Position numbers and translations under genes: made by a program
Notes under the pieces: model-generated
Databases searched by the model: none
The model's input: the letters and a program-made list of their open reading frames with translations, nothing else
Told to the model about the DNA's origin: nothing
NCBI GenBank assembly: GCA_019426215.1
Contig: CM033403.1
Span: 37,254,733 to 37,318,732, forward strand
DNA: 64,000 nucleotides
DNA from: Buddleja alternifolia
Lineage: Eukaryota; Streptophyta; Magnoliopsida; Lamiales; Scrophulariaceae
Direction of reading: 5' to 3'
Shown: in pieces, positions 23,433 to 35,800 of the stretch
Layout of the letters: every line of letters starts with the position of its first letter
How positions within the stretch are numbered: the stretch's first letter is position 1

Positions 23433-25570
23433 TTCAAGACGACGGGGATATCCTAAATATCTAATCCGACAAATCCAATTTAATAATCATAATTCTGAGC
23501 CATGAAAATTCTATATAACTCCATAAAGGAGGGGAGAGTCACAACTAGTGACAACCAATATTCGAACTCATGACCTCTAGGCTCTAACATAAAATAGTAA
23601 TATATTTTGATCTTATCTTATTTTAAACTTGATGATGAAAAGGGCTGTAACTCGTCCTCATTCAAGTAATGCGGTAAATATAGAAAAAAAACTATTCTTT
23701 TTTTCATTTCTCCACAAATTTTATTTCTCTTTTGTTTTTTTTTTAATTTATTGCCTTTTATTAAAATACAATTAAATTTAGGAAATTAATATTTGCACTC
23801 TTAAAAGTGATATTCGCACTTCAATCTACTTTTTGTACTAAGTAATTGACGGAAATGCCCACACATTTTTATAATAAAATTTAGTTTTGTTTATTTGACA
23901 TAAATGCCCTTCACTCCATTCTTCATCTTTTCAATTTCATCAACTTATGTTCTCACTTGACGTGGAAAGACTACACAACAATTCCACTTCTCTTTATTTT
24001 TACCTTTTTTTATTTCATGTGACTAATATGCTTAGTTAGTTACATACGAGACGACAAAAATTTGGTATTTAATACGTCCGAGTATTTTATGAATTTATAT
24101 TAAAAAGTACAGTGAAAAAATCGGTAAATAAATACGAAAACGAGAAATAAATGAATTAGTACTTGTGCGGGTAAAATACGAATAAAAATGAGGTATTCGG
24201 GAGTAAATGTACGTGTTACTTTTATATTATCTTTTAAATGATATGCCTTGTAATTGCTTTTTTATTATGAAAAAATATTTATTATAACAATTCATATCTT
24301 GATAAATTATAATATTTGTGTTTTTTAATCGTATAACATTCCATAAATAAGTTTAATTATTTAATTCAATATTCAATTTCAAAATGAATTATTATCGTCA
24401 AGTATAATATGTGATACATAAAGGATGTGCACTAAACGATTAAACAAAAAAGTACGAGTATTATTCATTATGTTTAGAACGCTTACAGAAACAGAAGTAT
24501 TTTTCAATTATACGTACATATGTGTACTATACGAGTTTTAACTAACAGAACTTATATGATATTGTTACCTAAAATATTATTTGTGTGTATAACTTTGAAA
24601 TTTATTTTTGATATTTCTGATATAAAAATAATGAATGTATACTCTAAACTTTCATGTTAATGTCTAAGAATATCTCCAATGTATTGCACCATTTTGATGT
24701 AACTACAATAAATTCATTCCTTTGTATTACACCATTTTTAACCAAAAAGAATATTCTCTATATATTCTTTTTTACACTCATTTTTATACTATTTCGCATA
24801 TTTCACAAATTACAACTAACTTTCATTTTCTTTTATTAAATATTCTTCCAATAACAATATTTTGTTATTTTATAATATTACACGATCATTAAATTTAATT
24901 TGTTGAGTGTGAGTTACCTAATACCAGCAGCGTTAATTAATTATTACCAACTCCATTCCATCTCATTAGATCCTCTACAATAATTTTCTCAAATCTAACT
25001 TTGATTTCATCTACCATTTACCCCCCCTGCCCCTCCCTTTTTTCTTCTACCTCTTTCCTCCTGGTGTGGTGCTCTCCTCTCTTATCTATCTGTATTTATA
25101 ACTATGTATGTATAGTTGAATACACTTGTTCAATTAACAATCAACCATGCTTCTCTTTTATTTTTATTTATTGAACTTCTACAACTCACAACCCAAGATC
25201 TTCTCTTCTCCATAATTTGTTGCAAATTATATATAGTTTATATAATCAGCTTCCTTAGGGTTGTTCTCAATTTTGTTGTACTGCGAATGCGCGATCTTCG
25301 TCCTTTCCCCCTTTCTTTCTCTCCATTTTATTATTAGTAATGTCCTCTATGAATGAATCTAGATAGCAATTTGTGTGTAGCAAATCATCATATCATATGC
25401 AAATTTTGGTTTTACGCCTGAAGATTTTGAGTCTGCAACTTGTTGTATGAATCTGATCTTTATTTGGATTGGATATATATATACATATATATATATATAT
25501 ATGTCAACATTGTTGTGATTAATATTCAACACACCACCACTGCCAGGAATTCATCTGCTCTCCCGCAAAA
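23340..25570. other. Intergenic DNA upstream of translocator gene
   Basis: A+T-rich sequence with an (AT)n run at 23399-23429 and a tRNA-like B-box motif on the minus strand near 23550 (GAGTTCGAAT), possibly SINE debris. A C/T-rich stretch (about 25020-25085) and TATTTATAACTA (near 25094) lie 470-550 bp before the translocator ATG and may be its core promoter and leader. Another (AT)n run is at about 25471-25502. No gene seen. Confidence 0.45.
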
Positions 25571-28500
25571 ATGATAAATAGATCATTACTCTTAACATAT
25601 CTTTACCTTCTAATCTACATTACACTTTCCTCTGGAGTTATTTTATACAACAAGGTAGGTAGGTAGGTTCCCTAAATTAATCTTATAATACACTTTTCAT
25701 TATTGTTAATGCATAGTTTTCATTCAGATTCTACTAATGCTCTCTATTATTTTCAATTTAGGCTGAAAGTACTGATGTTTTGTTTGCATTGCAGTGGGTT
25801 CTTTCTCCAAAATACTTCAACTTTCCCTTTCCTATAACACTAACAATGATACATATGGGATTCTCTGGTGCTGTAGCATTTTTCCTTATCCGTGTCTTCA
25901 AGGTACACATCCCTCCCTCTCCCTGCAGCTTGCATATGTTGTTCACTATCTACCTTCTCATTACATTGTTTCCCTTCCTAAATGATGGTATGATACCACA
26001 TCTTTCTTACTTGCTAATTACGGGCATGCCATAATAATTCATTTTCATGCATGAGCATATTACGCCGCGTGGTTCAAGCAGCAGCATCAACCTCACATTT
26101 TATCTTTACTCTAAACTACTACTATTTTGACATTGTTTCAGTCATTTATTTAACTTTGGTTTGTAGTCAGTTCAGTACCTGTGAACGAGAAACAAAAGAA
26201 GGAAATTTCCTGTGATAGTAATTGTTCCTTTACTACACTGCACATGACTTTGTTAGATTGGTAATGAAAATCTTAAGGCTCCGTTTGTTTGCCGGGAATG
26301 GAATCTAAAAGGGTAATTAGATTTCTGGTAATCTGATTACCAGAAATCTGATTTACCACAATAGTGTTTGGTTGTATATAGGAGAATGAGCAAGGGAATA
26401 AGATTCCATGCCTTTTTTATGTTTGGTTCAAACACATATAATAAGGAATGGAGTTCACAATTGAAAACTTTGACTTAAATACCCTTATTCTTTAACAATG
26501 TTATTCTGCACTTTGCTTAGTCTATTGTAACATTTTATGTATCCAACGCAGCAAAACCTTTGATATCACAAATATTTCACAAATAATCATCTTGGATATA
26601 TATAATAAATTCTTGTTTGGCAGGAATTAAACCTAATTCACATTATTTAAAGTTTTTCAATTCATAACTGGTAAAACATACTTGAGAGTCAGGGTGTTTA
26701 ACAGAGACATAAAATCGAGAATTTAAAAGCAAGAATGAATCCTATCAGCCCCATATTAGAAGAAGAAGAAAGATTTTTTTTACCTATTTAACTTCTCAAT
26801 TTTAACTATCGGCTCTTCTGTATTTTGATTTATTGTAACTTTTAACAAATTCTTCATAAGAAATAAGAAAGAAATATACATAATATTGATGATAAAATAG
26901 AAGAACGATTATACATAGAACAGATGAATAGAAAAAGAAAGAGATTATTAGACCTCAAAGGATGAAATACCTACTCTAATGTAGAAGAGGGAGAGAGATT
27001 CTCCAAAGAAAAAGATGTGTTGTGCAGAGTGGTGTGAGGATAAGAAAGTCCGTGGAGATTTTGTTTAAGATTAACATGCCAAGGGAATCGTAAAATCTCA
27101 TTTATATCGGTATTCTTATTCCTTGATTTTAGAGAGAGGATTCCAGTTTTTTGGGAAATAGATTACTTTCCTTAAATTCAAAAAAGAGAACCAAACAATG
27201 TCATTTAATTTTTGGGAATAAGATGCCCTATTTAGATTCCATTCCCTGGCAAACAAACGAAGCCTAAAAGTATATTCTTTGAATGGAATTGTTTGGTAGT
27301 GCTGAAACCTTCTTTGTCCAACAACTCACTGGAAAGTACTGGAAACTGTATAGAGATATCAAATGAATAATTAATACTTACGATTCATCTATCTTCTTGC
27401 AGGTTGTGTCTCCAGTTAAAATGACATTCAGAATGTAAGGGAGCTTACCCATTTTAAAAATATTACAGTTCAAAAATATTTTGGTTCTGTATTGCTCTGC
27501 CAATCCTCCTCTTATTTTCTCTCTTTTTTCTTCTTTTTTTTATTAATTTGGTAATTGCAGATACGCTACCTGTGTGATCCCAATAAGTGCCTTCTTCGCA
27601 TCAAGTCTTTGGTATGCACTCAGTTGTACTAACATTGAGGTTCTAGACCAAATACCCCTAATATTTCTCATGTTAGATAATATATTGCAAGTGAAAAATG
27701 TATTTGTAAAATGTGGAAAGTTTGAAAAATGAACAAGTGGAAATAATCATGAGAGCGTAAAGGGGGAAGATGTTTAATCCCTATGAAATAGTAATGAGAT
27801 TGAACACCTAACATGAGGAATAAAGAAATTTGTAGGTAAATTATGGAAGTGATAGTAGTAAATACTATATAAATACCTAGTTATTGTTTTTGGACAAGAC
27901 TCACTACTATAATGGGGCATTTATTCTTATCTGAATAATATTTCGATGGGCTTTTGGCACAATGCACCCTTAAATTCAATTTTTGGCACAATGCACCCTT
28001 AAATTCAATTTTTGGCACAATGCACCCTTAAATTCAATTTTTGGCACAATGCACCCTTAAATTCAATTTTTGGCACTTTACACCATTAAATTGCATGTAA
28101 TTTGGCATTTTGCACCCTCAAGTATCTAACTCACCCATAAAAACGAGTTCGTTCATTTTTGAGAGGGTAGAAACGTCAACCTCTGAATATTTTGGCGGAT
28201 TGCACCCTTAAATTGCTACCTTTTGGCACAATATACCCTTAAATTGTATTTTTGGCACTTTTCACCCTTAAATTGTCATCTTTTTTGTGCAACGCGCCCT
28301 TATTGATATTTTTTGGCTATTTGCTAGAGCACATTCAATTTAGAAATATTTTTCTCAATTCTCTATGCTCCAATGAACAATAATTCTCTCATAATGCATC
28401 AGTATGGAAAATTGCATTTTTCGACTCATAACTTTTCCACATTTCAATTTTGGTCCCATTCGTTACGAATTTCTTACATTTAGTCCTATAACTTTCAAAA

Positions 28501-31500
28501 TGTCTCACATTTAGCCTCAACCGAAGTTTCTATCCAAAATTTGATGGTCAGCTACGTTAGTCAACCTTTTGACCGGCTTTTTGAGGGAGAATTCGTGCAT
28601 AAATGCACCACACATATATTATATTCATTATCACGATATTTCTATTCAATATCATGTGCCACTCATGCAAAATCCTTGAAAAAACTAGTTAAAAGATTGA
28701 CCAACGGAGTTGACTGTTAACTCATATAAAAAGAATTTTCGATGATAATCATCAAACTGGAATCAAATCTTTTAATTTTGCAGATTATAAATAAATAAAT
28801 TATACACTAATAGATTTTGTTATTATTAGTTTTATGTAGTTAGTGTCCTGTGCCTTGGCATGGGGTTCCGACTAGTTAACAGTATATATTAATACAAAAT
28901 TAACGATATATATCAATAAGGGTGCATTGGGCAAAAAAGATGGCAATTTAAGGGTACAAAGTGCCAAAAATGCAATTTAGAGGTGTTTCGTGCCAAAAGG
29001 TGGCAATTTGTTGGTGCAATCCGCCAAATATTCAGAGATTGATGTTTTTACCCTTTCAAAAATGAGTGAATGGGTGAGTTAGATGCTTGAGGGTGCAAAG
29101 TGCCAAGCTACATGCAATTTAATGGTGCAAAGTGCCAAAAATTGAATTTAAAGGTGCATTGTGCCAAACGGTGGTAATTGAAGGGTGCAATGTGCCAAAA
29201 GCCCTATTTCGATGGCCTTTTTCTGTTGGTTTATATCATGCATAAAGTAAAGATTTATAATCTCTATTATGCAAATTTGGATTCTTCTCCATGCTGTTTA
29301 GGTTGGTCAAAGTCTTTTCACCGAGTGTGATATCAATCAAGTGTAACGATTCCTTTCACCCTGATCTTTATCTTATTAGGTAGTTTCTCTACCAAGAATT
29401 AAGCTCTGCAATTGCACAATTAGCTCTGTACCAATTTACACAAGCACCTTTTGTCAGCCAATAGTCATTGGCATGGTGTATGTTGATTATATTTCATATC
29501 CGACCTAATTGTACCATATTAATGTGACTGCTATGTCAAAATATCTTTTCTACACATTGCTGGTCTTACTGTAGGGTCTTTCATATCTAAAACTTTTGGT
29601 AGTAGACTCATGAGCTTGGCAACTTATAATAAAATCTCATCCGTGGTGGTGTAAAATTTTGGATTTTTAAAGAAACCACTAGAAATGGCCCAATAGCGTC
29701 ATATGTGTCAAAAAATTGTAGTATAATAATCCCAGTGGTCCTAAACTTTTACTTTATGTTTTTTGGATTCATACTATTCTCTTAGGAAATCCACAAAGAT
29801 CCATTTCGGGTTTTGTTACATCAAATGTTTCTCTAAGTCATTGATCTTTGGAGATTGCTGAAGTTCCTTACCTTAGAGAGTCCAATTTTGTTACATATGA
29901 TTTATGAATCTTTCTAATTTACTGATTGTGTTTTATCTGACACAGGTTTGGTAATACTGCATACTTGCATATATCTGTGGCTTTCATTCAGATGCTAAAA
30001 GCCCTTAGTATGTGAAACAACTTTTCATCAATGGCTTAATGTTATGTTAAATTTTTTCATCTAATAGATAACATACTTCTTTGATATTGTGCATCTGACA
30101 GTGCCAGTGGCAACTTTTGTTGTGGCCGTTTTGTGTGGTACGGATAAACTAAGATGGGATGTGTTCCTGAACATGGTGCTGGTCAGCATTGGAGTCGTGG
30201 TTTCTTCATATGGGGAAATTCATTTTAATGTGATAGGCACAGTTTACCAGGTCATAGGCATATTTGCAGAAGCTCTGAGACTGGTCTTGACTCAAGTCCT
30301 TCTACAGAAGAAGGGCTTGACTCTAAGTCCCATCACAAGCTTGTACTACATTGCTCCTTGCAGGTACCAAAATGTAACAATCTCCTGCATCTATTTTCTG
30401 CACTCTGCATCTATTTTCTGCACAAGAATGCCTGTGCTCTATCTGTATTCTAAAACAATTCCTTGTAGGCATTTGAGATCAAGCATGAGAAATTAAGGGG
30501 TTTCTTTTTTTCTTTTTCTTTCTTTAGTTCCATGAGAACCACAGATTTCGGAATTGTCAATTCTAGTCATTTTCCCCCTTGCATTGGTTATCTTCATTTC
30601 TCATAAGCTTGATATGCGAGTATATATCAATTAAATAACACCTTGTTAAATTACAGTGTACCTTTATTTCTGTTATTTCGTAATCTCTTGTTGCAATGTT
30701 GTACATGTACAATCAGATAAGCCATAACTGGATGTATTTATCGTGTTGTGGAATTCTATATCATTGGTTTTTCTTGTAATTAAGCAATGCACCAATATAT
30801 ATGTTGAAAAGAACCCAAATTCATCATCATCATTTTGTTTTTCTTGTAATTAAGCAATGCACCAATATATATGTTGAAAAGAACCCAAATTCATTTGATG
30901 ATTTGCTATTAGGACCGGTACAGCGTTAACACAGGAATTACTATATTGCATTAATGCGCTATTTCCTCATTGCTGGAGTCTGAATGCTTGATTGTTTATT
31001 TTCACCTCTGAAGTGCTATAGTCTAATCTCTTGGTATTTTATTTCTTAGGAATGATTAGTATCTAAACATTATTTTGTCATGTTCAGTTTCGTATTTTTA
31101 TCTATCCCGTGGTACTTTCTGGAGAAGCCTGGGATGGAAGCCTCCCAAATTCAGTTCAACTTCTGGATCTTCTTTTCGAATGCCATTTGTGCACTGTTGT
31201 TGAACTTCTCAATTTTCTTAGTGATCGGTAGAACAGGAGCGGTGACGGTTCGAGTAGCTGGTGTTCTTAAAGATTGGATCTTAATTGCCCTTTCAACTGT
31301 GGTTTTTCCTGAATCTACAATTACTGGTCTAAACATTATAGGCTATGCCATTGGTATACTCTATACCCTCCTTTACCTATCAATTTCAAGTGCAACAAGT
31401 TATGCTACTATTATAGTTTTATATGTATTTGCCAGCTGCTTGATTATACTGTTGAATCTTCCTGCAGCATTGTGTGGAGTTGTCATGTACAACTATTTGA

Positions 31501-32143
31501 AGGTCAAAGATGTTCGTGCGTCGCAGAATCCTGATAGTATTCCTGAAAGGATTACAAAGGTAGCATTTTCAATGAAATCTCTTATTGCTTATAATATCTT
31601 TTTTCTTTCCCTGTGATAGAATCTACTCTAGCGGCATTTTATTGTTCTACCGTTTTACAATATGTAGTGGAGGCGTATGTTTCTTTATTCACGAATAGCA
31701 TGAAATCTGCCTGCCCAGGATTTGTATTTATGGCATTTCATATGTGAGTAACATGCAAACAAGTGGGATTTGATCTCTGTTGTACTTCTGGTTTATTCCA
31801 TGTTAACCGGAGTGTAACTTGTTAGGTCATGCAGTTCCTTGTTTCTCTATGATATTTTGCACTTTGTGTTTGCCTTTCATTTTTTGAATTTGGTGGTACG
31901 TTTTAGATGTTAAGGTTGGTGTTTGGAAATGTGAATCAGGAGTGGAAGTTAGAAAAGAAGTCATCTGATGTATTCAGACCTGATAGCACGAAGGACGATG
32001 ATGATAATGATAATGGAAGCAGCAGCGGCAGCAGCAGCAGCAGCAAGGGTTCTGATATTGTAATTGATGAGGAGGCACCCCTCATTCCTATGTCTAGGCT
32101 GTCGCATATTGGACGGACACAGCTAAGCGGCCGCAATTCATGA
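25571..32143 (+). CDS. Sugar-phosphate/nucleotide-sugar translocator family protein
   Basis: Membrane antiporter of the TPT/NST (drug-metabolite) superfamily, group with At3g17430 and At1g48230; exact substrate unknown, membrane probably Golgi or endosomal. Nine exons: 25571-25654, 25795-25902, 27403-27434, 27561-27611, 29946-30007, 30102-30363, 31088-31353, 31468-31559, 31940-32143. They total 1161 bp, giving 386 residues. The start is MINRSLLLTYLYLLIY, the first of about ten membrane segments. Family signatures include YATCVIPISAFFASSLWFGN, ALRLVLTQVLLQKKGL, YYIAPCSFVFL and GRTGAVTVRVAGVLKDW. The C-terminus is a soluble Asp/Ser-rich tail. All nine junctions use GT/AG. Intron 2 holds a Harbinger MITE and intron 4 a MULE-type MITE. 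It converges with the SNARE gene, 715 bp apart. Intact by sequence. Confidence 0.93.
26277..27264. mobile_element. Tourist-like (PIF/Harbinger) MITE in intron 2
   Basis: A 988-bp element. The left end GGCTCCGTTTGTTTGCC… and right end …GGCAAACAAACGAAGCC form an inverted repeat of about 30 bp. Flanks are TAA on both sides (26274-26276 and 27265-27267), the 3-bp duplication of this superfamily. No coding. Confidence 0.75.
27948..29204. mobile_element. MULE-type MITE in intron 4 of the translocator gene
   Basis: A 1257-bp element with inverted ends GGGCTTTTGGCACAATG… and …TGTGCCAAAAGCCC. It is flanked by a perfect 9-bp duplication TATTTCGAT (27939-27947 and 29205-29213). Both arms are built of repeated words for TTTTGGCACAATGCACCCTT, so long partial inverted repeats extend inwards. 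No coding. Confidence 0.8.
27952..28075 (+). repeat. 29-bp tandem repeat in MULE-type MITE arm
   Basis: Four near-identical 29-bp units, each holding TTTTGGCACAATGCACCC followed by TTAAATTCAAT. A diverged fifth unit follows (GGCACTTTACACC). The opposite arm carries the same words dispersed and inverted. Confidence 0.85.
30767..30895 (+). repeat. 70-bp tandem duplication in intron 6
   Basis: Two adjacent copies beginning GTTTTTCTTGTAATTAAGC, at 30767 and 30837, almost identical over about 58 bp. A recent local duplication without coding effect. Confidence 0.8.
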
Positions 32144-32858
32144 ACCAGGATACAAATTTCAACTCATTCTGGAGCATTCTTTTTCTATTTTGTCAGCAAA
32201 TTCATTATGTGATCGTAACTTATTCCATCATTCGCCTTATTCAAATTTTGTATTAGTTTGTAAATGAAATCAAGTTTGAGGTCTCTTTTCGCAAAGGCGC
32301 AAACCAATCTCAGCCTTTTGCTAACTTGGAACATGCAAATTGATCTTTATTTTCTAAAGTAAAAACAGTATTCAATAGCAAAGTATCACGGCAATAAAGT
32401 TGAGAAAAATCTGTTAAGCAGGGAACCTATAATATACACGCCTAATTGCCCAGTTTATAACATTCTGATTCTAGTATAAAAAAGAACGTGCCAAAAAATG
32501 ACACAATGAATAAAATAAAAGACACAAACATCAAATATGAATTATGGATGTGAATTGATACACACAGGCTAGCGAATCTCATACAAGTAAATATTTTGTT
32601 CTAGTAACGTGTGCCCTCTCTACAGGTCCACGTGAAGAATCATGACATCCAAACCAATTAAGAGAAGGGAAAGAAAGGAAAGTGAACATGTGAAAGACAA
32701 ACAACAAATGCTTTACACGAAGAAAAAATTAAATATGCACAACTCAAGCGCAAACCCGATATAAACACACAACAGGATATCATTGATATCATTCCTGCAG
32801 CCTCATCATAGTGAAAACTGGATGTCACAATGACCCTCAAGATCTGAGACTCACAAAT
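32144..32858. other. Convergent intergenic region (3' UTRs)
   Basis: It lies between the stop codons of the translocator (+) and SNARE (-) genes and must hold both 3' UTRs and their poly(A) sites. No other feature is seen. Confidence 0.5.
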
Positions 32859-35800
32859 TTAAACAAAATATTGTGCAGGCTTTTGATATAACAATCTCCT
32901 TGTAGTTTGAGCAGGCGGAGCCAGTCCAGGAATATCTCTTATGTTTCTGTTGTTGGGATTCACGATCTAATACATACACAAACCTCAGACCATTAGTTAC
33001 TACTATCCTCAAGGTGTACATATGACACCTCCAAAGTAGCAGACTGAAAGTACAAATAGAAGAACAAAGAAAATATAATGAAAACAACTCAAAATATATT
33101 TAGATCTATACTTAGCACAATGACATGATACGACCTGCTATCTAGATCATGGGATACTGGGGATATATACAAAAAAATTCCTTTTCTTCAAATCTTTACA
33201 AGACAAATCAAAAGTTGCCGGGATCTAAGAGCAACATCAAGATTAATTCATGACTTTTTCAATCTCATCTCATCAGTGATTTGAAAATGCAAAATATTGG
33301 ACATGCTCATAAACACATAAAACATATTATTCCCTGTGATAAAAGTTCTTTTTTGGTAATTCCTGTGATACATTTCAGATTTATCAGAACAACTTGAGAG
33401 CACATTAACTGTTTCGAAAGCAGGAGAAGATGATGTCATGTGAGTTTGAGAGAGGAAATAAATTATGGATGTAGGAAGTACCTTCACGACGATTATAGCA
33501 ATAACCCCGCAGACGACCAAGAAAAGAAAAAACATGATGCATTTATCAGTAGCCACCTGGGAAACACAATAACTTGAATTCATATGCAAAAACAGTAGAA
33601 ACCATAACGGAGCGAACACACAAGGAATAAATTGTGAAAACCTCATTATCATTAACAAAAAATTTATCCACTTCCTATCCTAAAAAGTTCAAATTCTTTT
33701 GAGGTGTGAAAAAGCATTTTTGCACATATTATTACTACTAGCTTGTCACGGGTGCCCAGACAGTATTACTTTGTATAGTACGTTCAAAGAATTTCCCTAT
33801 CGCAAATATTCCAATACATACGGTTTTGGAAGGAAACAGGTGATGTTTCTGACTCATGTACCTGTCTACCAATCTCCTTTACAAGTTGGGAAGCCTTTTT
33901 GATGGAGAACTGGATAGTATCGAGTTCGTTGACAATGCGACCCATTTGTTCAGTCTGTACATATTCAAAATACGTAAAGTGATTAGACAGCAAAGCACGT
34001 AAGGTCAATGAAATAAGCAGGGACAAAGGTGCACTCACTTGGCCCTTCAAAGTAGTAGCAGTTTGTGTTCCCACTTCAATAGTTTGGTGAACCACCTAGA
34101 AGTAATATTGGGTTTAGAATAAAATCAACTTCTCAATTTGAAGAATGCACCAAAGATTTTGAAGTACCTGTTTAGAGCGTTCAATTGCTTGGTCAGTTTC
34201 ATCCATCGTCTTCCCTCCAGCATGGATAAGCTCCTGATTTGACATTTCTGTATTAAATAGAAGAAACAGAAGCATTGTCAGCTAGAGAAATCTAAAGAAG
34301 ATCCATAACATAGATGAAGATTATAGTCCAATAGCATGACATGCACATAACAGTACAAATAATGACGGAGCTGTCATGGTTACATTACTCGAAGTAGCAT
34401 AATGGCAGTTACATTTATAAAAGCAAACAAATTAGTCTGTAGATACAACAGGAAATGCAGACATTTAGGTTGGAAAAGAAAGGAATTCCTATCTGTTAAT
34501 AAAAAAATTATAACCATGATGGTAATACTTTTTAATTTCATAGAGACAATTATGAAGTACCCACCCCAAGTCCAATCATGTCGGCGTTATGTAGACATAG
34601 GATTTGTAGATTTGTATGTTAGGAAATGCCAAAACAAAAGGAGAAGTCAAATTTTGCACAGGGATACATTTCCATAATGTTTCAGTGAGGAAAAACAAGC
34701 TCGAGTTGGTTGTTAAGAATAAACGTAAGAAAACATGATCCTATTAAGTTAGAAAAAAGATGGGCCACTTATGTCAACACTGAAAAGTGAATATCAACAT
34801 ATTTTAGGTTCAATGTAAAATGATTATGTGAAACTAAAAATTACTACAGGTTTTCACTGCCAATGAAAACAGAAAATTTACTGGAAGATATAAGTAAGGA
34901 CAGGGCACATGACGTTTAGGCATAGAGCGCATAAGTTCAGTAAATAAGTCGTGTAGCCGGAGCCGCTAGATATTTAGCAAAATGATTTCTGTAGTCTGGC
35001 ATTTTATAACTTGCACTTGCACAAGATCAAAGATTATCATGACTGACACAACGAACTAATACAAACTAATATAAATGGAAACAGAACAAAAAGTTGGCAA
35101 CCAGTCAGGAAAAATGGTTTCAGATTAATAGCTGTTTGCATATAAATATTGCCAGCATAACGTCATGTCGTTTGCTTTCACATGTAACTCATTAAATGTT
35201 AGAAAAGCACTTATAAAGGAAAACTCGGCGTGTACGCCACCTGACGCCACTTGGACATTGTCATCAGCTGTAGGCTCACTGGCACCAGTTCCCATATCTA
35301 AAAGTTCAATTCTCTTATCTCCAAAAGTGCTCAAGTACCTGCACCATAACGGAAATAAATTAGAGCGAGGGGGTGTTTTGGGGGGGGGGGGGGGGGGGAC
35401 TACAACTTTCTTTAAACAGTAAGAAAGTGAACCAAATAGTCACGTTAAAGATAGACTCAACATTTCAAAATTGTCACAATCTTTTGTTATTTAGAGCTGG
35501 TTATATAGAAAATAAAATGACCGTCATGCATTATCAAAATACTCCCCATCATTTCACGTCTTGCCTTAATATGATCAGGTGTCAAGAGCAGAATAAATGC
35601 AATATCATCTGGAAAAAATCATTTTCCTTACTTGCCCCATTACGAACAGGTATATATATACGGATGCATTTCATGCAGTAAAACAAGGTACTATACTATC
35701 GTAGAGGAATTGTGGTGATCCGACTTATAATAAGGAGAAACTTGCAGACAGCAACTCAGAAGACTAAATGTGACACAGAAAACACTCAATTCCTCACATG

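Noticed and set aside
23500..23590. Possible SINE on minus strand (GAGTTCGAATATTGG)
   Set aside because: Only a B-box-like word is clear; ends are not defined.
31380..31616. Extension of translocator exon 7 past 31353
   Set aside because: The open frame continues into the intron by chance; GTATAC at 31354 and the acceptor at 31467 give the conserved GYAIALCGVVMYNY.
35373..35681. Frame starting in the poly-G run
   Set aside because: It lies in a SNARE intron, the run length is unreliable, and the product is unrelated to any family I know.
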